Shown: positions 5,320 through 7,029 of the stretch, piece by piece
How positions within the stretch are numbered: the first letter of the stretch is position 1
How the letters are laid out: each line of letters opens with the position of its first letter
NCBI GenBank assembly: GCA_031262265.1
Contig: JAISIB010000006.1
Span: 1 to 7,029 of the forward strand
Direction of reading: 5' to 3'
Source of the DNA: Prevotellaceae bacterium
GTDB lineage: Bacteria; Bacteroidota; Bacteroidia; Bacteroidales; Bacteroidaceae
Length of the DNA: 7,029 nucleotides
Program-made: the position numbers and the translations under genes
The notes under the pieces: model-generated
Told to the model about the DNA's origin: nothing
What the model saw: the letters and a program-made list of their open reading frames with translations, nothing else
Database searches by the model: none

Positions 5320-5841
5320 TTAGAGAATACCCAATTTTGTCTTTATTAACGCCGTAACGTCCGTACTGATTGAATCGTTGACGTATGCAATCGGGGTACG
5401 GCTCTGATCAAAGATGTAGGTGTATCCGCCTTCTTGTCCAACGGCTTTCACCGCCTCGTCCAGTTTCTGTCCGATGGGCTGCATCAGTTCAAGCTGCTTA
5501 TTGTTCAGACTTTGCGAGGCTTCCGTTCGGTATGACTGGATACGTTGATCCATATCTTCCAACTCTTTTTGGCGACGATCCATTATATTCTGAGGTAGCG
5601 GGTTTGCCGTATCGCTCATTAACTTCCGAAACTCTTCATATTTGGTTTGGAACTCGGTCGTCAGCCTACTCATCTCGTCTTCATACGTTTTGATTAACGC
5701 TTCATAGTCTGCTTGCGCCTTTTTGAATTCCTCCATCAAAGGAGTAATTTCCTGAGAGTTAAAATGACCGAACTTGAAGTTTTGCCCCATCAGACACGCG
5801 GGAAGGAGCAGCATCAACGCAAATGAAATCTTTTTCAACAT
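5320..5841 (-). CDS. Skp/OmpH-family periplasmic chaperone (second copy)
   Basis: The 173-residue protein begins with a signal peptide (MLKKISFALMLLLPACLMG, likely cut before Gln20) followed by FKFGHFNSQEI, the usual OmpH first strand. A long, charged, coiled-coil segment (about 35-125) forms the Skp 'tentacle' helices. The C-terminal strand region (GGYTYIFDQSRTPIAYVNDSISTDVTALI) returns to the trimeric body. Skp-like proteins hold unfolded outer-membrane proteins in the periplasm for delivery to BamA. LPAC at 13-16 faintly resembles a lipobox, but the Pro makes ordinary signal peptidase I cleavage more likely. It is a diverged tandem paralogue of the gene at 5927-6439, separated from it by 85 bases that contain a possible internal promoter. 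It overlaps nothing, but its stop is only two bases from the murI start. Confidence 0.92.
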   Translation of the reverse strand: MLKKISFALMLLLPACLMGQNFKFGHFNSQEITPLMEEFKKAQADYEALIKTYEDEMSRLTTEFQTKYEEFRKLMSDTANPLPQNIMDRRQKELEDMDQRIQSYRTEASQSLNNKQLELMQPIGQKLDEAVKAVGQEGGYTYIFDQSRTPIAYVNDSISTDVTALIKTKLGIL

Positions 5842-5913
5842 AATTGTTTCAATTATAAAGTGAATAAATAATTTTATAAACCGGATAAATCAATTTTCCT
5901 CGTTATTTCTGTG

Positions 5914-5921
5914 CAAATGTA
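5914..5921 (-). promoter_or_regulatory. putative internal promoter before the second skp-like gene
   Basis: On the minus strand this reads TACATTTG, a perfect TAnnTTTG -7 match, located in the 85-base gap between the two skp-like genes and 72 bases upstream of the ATG at 5841. It could give extra expression of the second skp copy and murI. No clear -33 TTTG is visible at the expected distance. The rest of the gap is AT-rich, with small inverted repeats. Confidence 0.45.
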
Positions 5922-5926
5922 GGTAT

Positions 5927-6439
5927 TTAATTAGAATAACCTAATACGGCGAGCACATCATCGCTTACATCGATGCGCGGAGAGGCGAAAATAACGCTCT
6001 GAGCGGTCGCCCTGTCGATGACGGCATCGTAGCCGGCGTCTTCTGCGACTTGTTTCACCGCTTCATAAATGGAGTCATGAATGGGTGCCAGTAGTTTCTC
6101 TTCCAACTTGGCCATTTCTCCGTCTTGACCGAAGTATTGTTGGCGCAGATCGGCGATTTCTTTTTCTTTGGCTACAATAGCATTTTCTTGCGACGAACGT
6201 TGTGCGTCCGTCATCGAAGCCGCTTTTGACTGGTAGTTCTCGTATAACTTTTTCGCTTCGGCCGCTTTTGCTTCGATGGCCGCTTGCCATTTTTTCGAAC
6301 TTTCGTCCAACTGTTGCGCTGCCTTTGCGTAAGCCGGAATATTCTCTAAGATGTATTCCGTATCAATAAACGCAAATTGCTGTGCCTTTGCTGCGGTTGT
6401 TGCTACCAGCAAGGCGATGAGTAAAATAAATTTTCGCAT
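5927..6439 (-). CDS. Skp/OmpH-family periplasmic chaperone (first copy)
   Basis: The 170-residue product has a clear signal peptide (MRKFILLIALLVATTAAKA, cut before Gln20), then FAFIDTEYILENIPAYAKA, the family's first strand and helix start. A long Ala/Lys/Glu/Gln-rich coiled coil follows (about 30-125: QLDESSKKWQAAIEAKAAEA onward). The C-terminal body segment AVKQVAEDAGYDAVIDRATA is the most recognisable OmpH signature. It should act as a periplasmic chaperone for outer-membrane proteins. It lies 24 bases downstream of bamA on the same strand, so cotranscription is likely, and it delivers clients to that gene's product. The two tandem copies differ clearly in sequence, so they are an old duplication, possibly with different clients or able to form mixed trimers. 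Confidence 0.94.
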   Translation of the reverse strand: MRKFILLIALLVATTAAKAQQFAFIDTEYILENIPAYAKAAQQLDESSKKWQAAIEAKAAEAKKLYENYQSKAASMTDAQRSSQENAIVAKEKEIADLRQQYFGQDGEMAKLEEKLLAPIHDSIYEAVKQVAEDAGYDAVIDRATAQSVIFASPRIDVSDDVLAVLGYSN

Positions 6440-6463
6440 ATCAATTAGTATAAGGGTGATTAA

Positions 6464-7029
6464 TTAAAACTCTTGTCCAAGCACGAAGTGGAAGTGCGAT
6501 CCGCCGGCCGATGACGAGCCGAAGACTTTGTCGAAGCCGTATGCCCAGTCAATACCCATCAATCCGACCATCGGCAGGAATATACGTACGCCGACGCCGG
6601 CCGAACGTTTCAAATCAAACGGGTTGAAGTCACCGACGTTGCGCCATGCGTTACCGCCTTCCACGAATGCGGCGGCATAGATACTGGTCGTTGCTTCGAG
6701 CATCAACGGATAGCGCAATTCCAAGCCCAATCGCGTATAGGCGTAACCGTAGTAGTATCGGTTGGGCGTCAGTGCACTGTTCTCGTAGCCACGCAATGCG
6801 ATCGGGTCGGTAGCGTATTGAGAATAGCCGGTCATTCCGTCGCCGCCCACGTCGAACGTTTCGAACGGCGACTTCTTATATCTGTTGTAGTGACCCAGCA
6901 AACCGAATTCCACGCGCGTCATCAGTACGGGCGGCTTTTCCCATCCGGTGAGCGCGGTATATGTTTTGCTTTTGAGCTTCCACTTATGATACTCAATCCA
7001 TTTGTGCATTTTATTTAGGTCGTCCTGAT
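6464..7029 (-). CDS. bamA: outer-membrane protein assembly factor BamA, C-terminal part (runs off window)
   Basis: The reading frame enters from the right edge and stops at 6464, giving the last 187 residues of a much larger protein. The N-terminal POTRA domains lie outside the window. What is seen is the end of the 16-stranded beta-barrel: LMTRVEFGLLGHYNRYKKSP, then ETFDVGGDGMTGYSQYATD, then ALRGYENSAL, whose RGY is the lid-loop VRGF/Y motif of the Omp85 family. ELRYPLML, GNAWRNVGDFNPFDLKRSAG and MVGLMGIDWAYGFDK follow, and the protein ends HFHFVLGQEF with the C-terminal Phe of the beta-signal. An internal Met at 7009 is not the start, because the frame continues open through it to the edge. 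BamA inserts beta-barrel proteins into the outer membrane. The skp-like genes directly downstream fit this role. Confidence 0.95.
   Translation of the reverse strand, partial: QDDLNKMHKWIEYHKWKLKSKTYTALTGWEKPPVLMTRVEFGLLGHYNRYKKSPFETFDVGGDGMTGYSQYATDPIALRGYENSALTPNRYYYGYAYTRLGLELRYPLMLEATTSIYAAAFVEGGNAWRNVGDFNPFDLKRSAGVGVRIFLPMVGLMGIDWAYGFDKVFGSSSAGGSHFHFVLGQEF

Overview
This window looks like a chromosomal segment of a Bacteroidales bacterium (Bacteroidota), probably near Tannerella, Porphyromonas or Parabacteroides. Three things suggest this. The first is the gene order bamA - skp/ompH - skp/ompH - murI, an arrangement I know from that phylum. The second is the presence of perfect TAnnTTTG promoter -7 boxes. 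The third is the general lack of Shine-Dalgarno sequences. Genus is an inference, because no rRNA or other marker is present.

Layout, left to right. Positions 1-366 (minus) hold the N-terminal part of an AAA-ATPase-like protein of the family that is abundant in Bacteroidales. It is divergent from a secreted esterase (488-1576, plus) with a signal peptide, an N-terminal beta-sandwich domain and an alpha/beta-hydrolase domain. A strong hairpin terminator follows at 1624-1653. From about 1741 to 2401 the sequence becomes AT-rich (about 29% G+C by hand count over 2101-2280, against about 53% in a sampled part of cysS). This island carries a long imperfect inverted repeat, its own promoter-like site and one small 90-residue gene, and it is bracketed by a perfect 15-bp direct repeat. 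Positions 2589-4477 (plus) hold cysS and a PaaI-like hotdog thioesterase whose start overlaps the cysS stop. The last block (minus, 7029 down to 4478) is the cell-envelope cluster bamA (3' part), two tandem skp/ompH paralogues and murI.

How the genes work together: BamA inserts outer-membrane proteins, the two Skp-like proteins are periplasmic chaperones for the same substrates, and MurI supplies D-glutamate for peptidoglycan, so this is an envelope-assembly operon. The cysS/thioesterase pair is a separate, convergent transcription unit that ends on the base immediately before the murI stop codon. I see no rRNA, tRNA, CRISPR array or recognisable transposase. The most unusual part is the AT-rich island with its small gene. 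The rest is largely a conserved housekeeping region.
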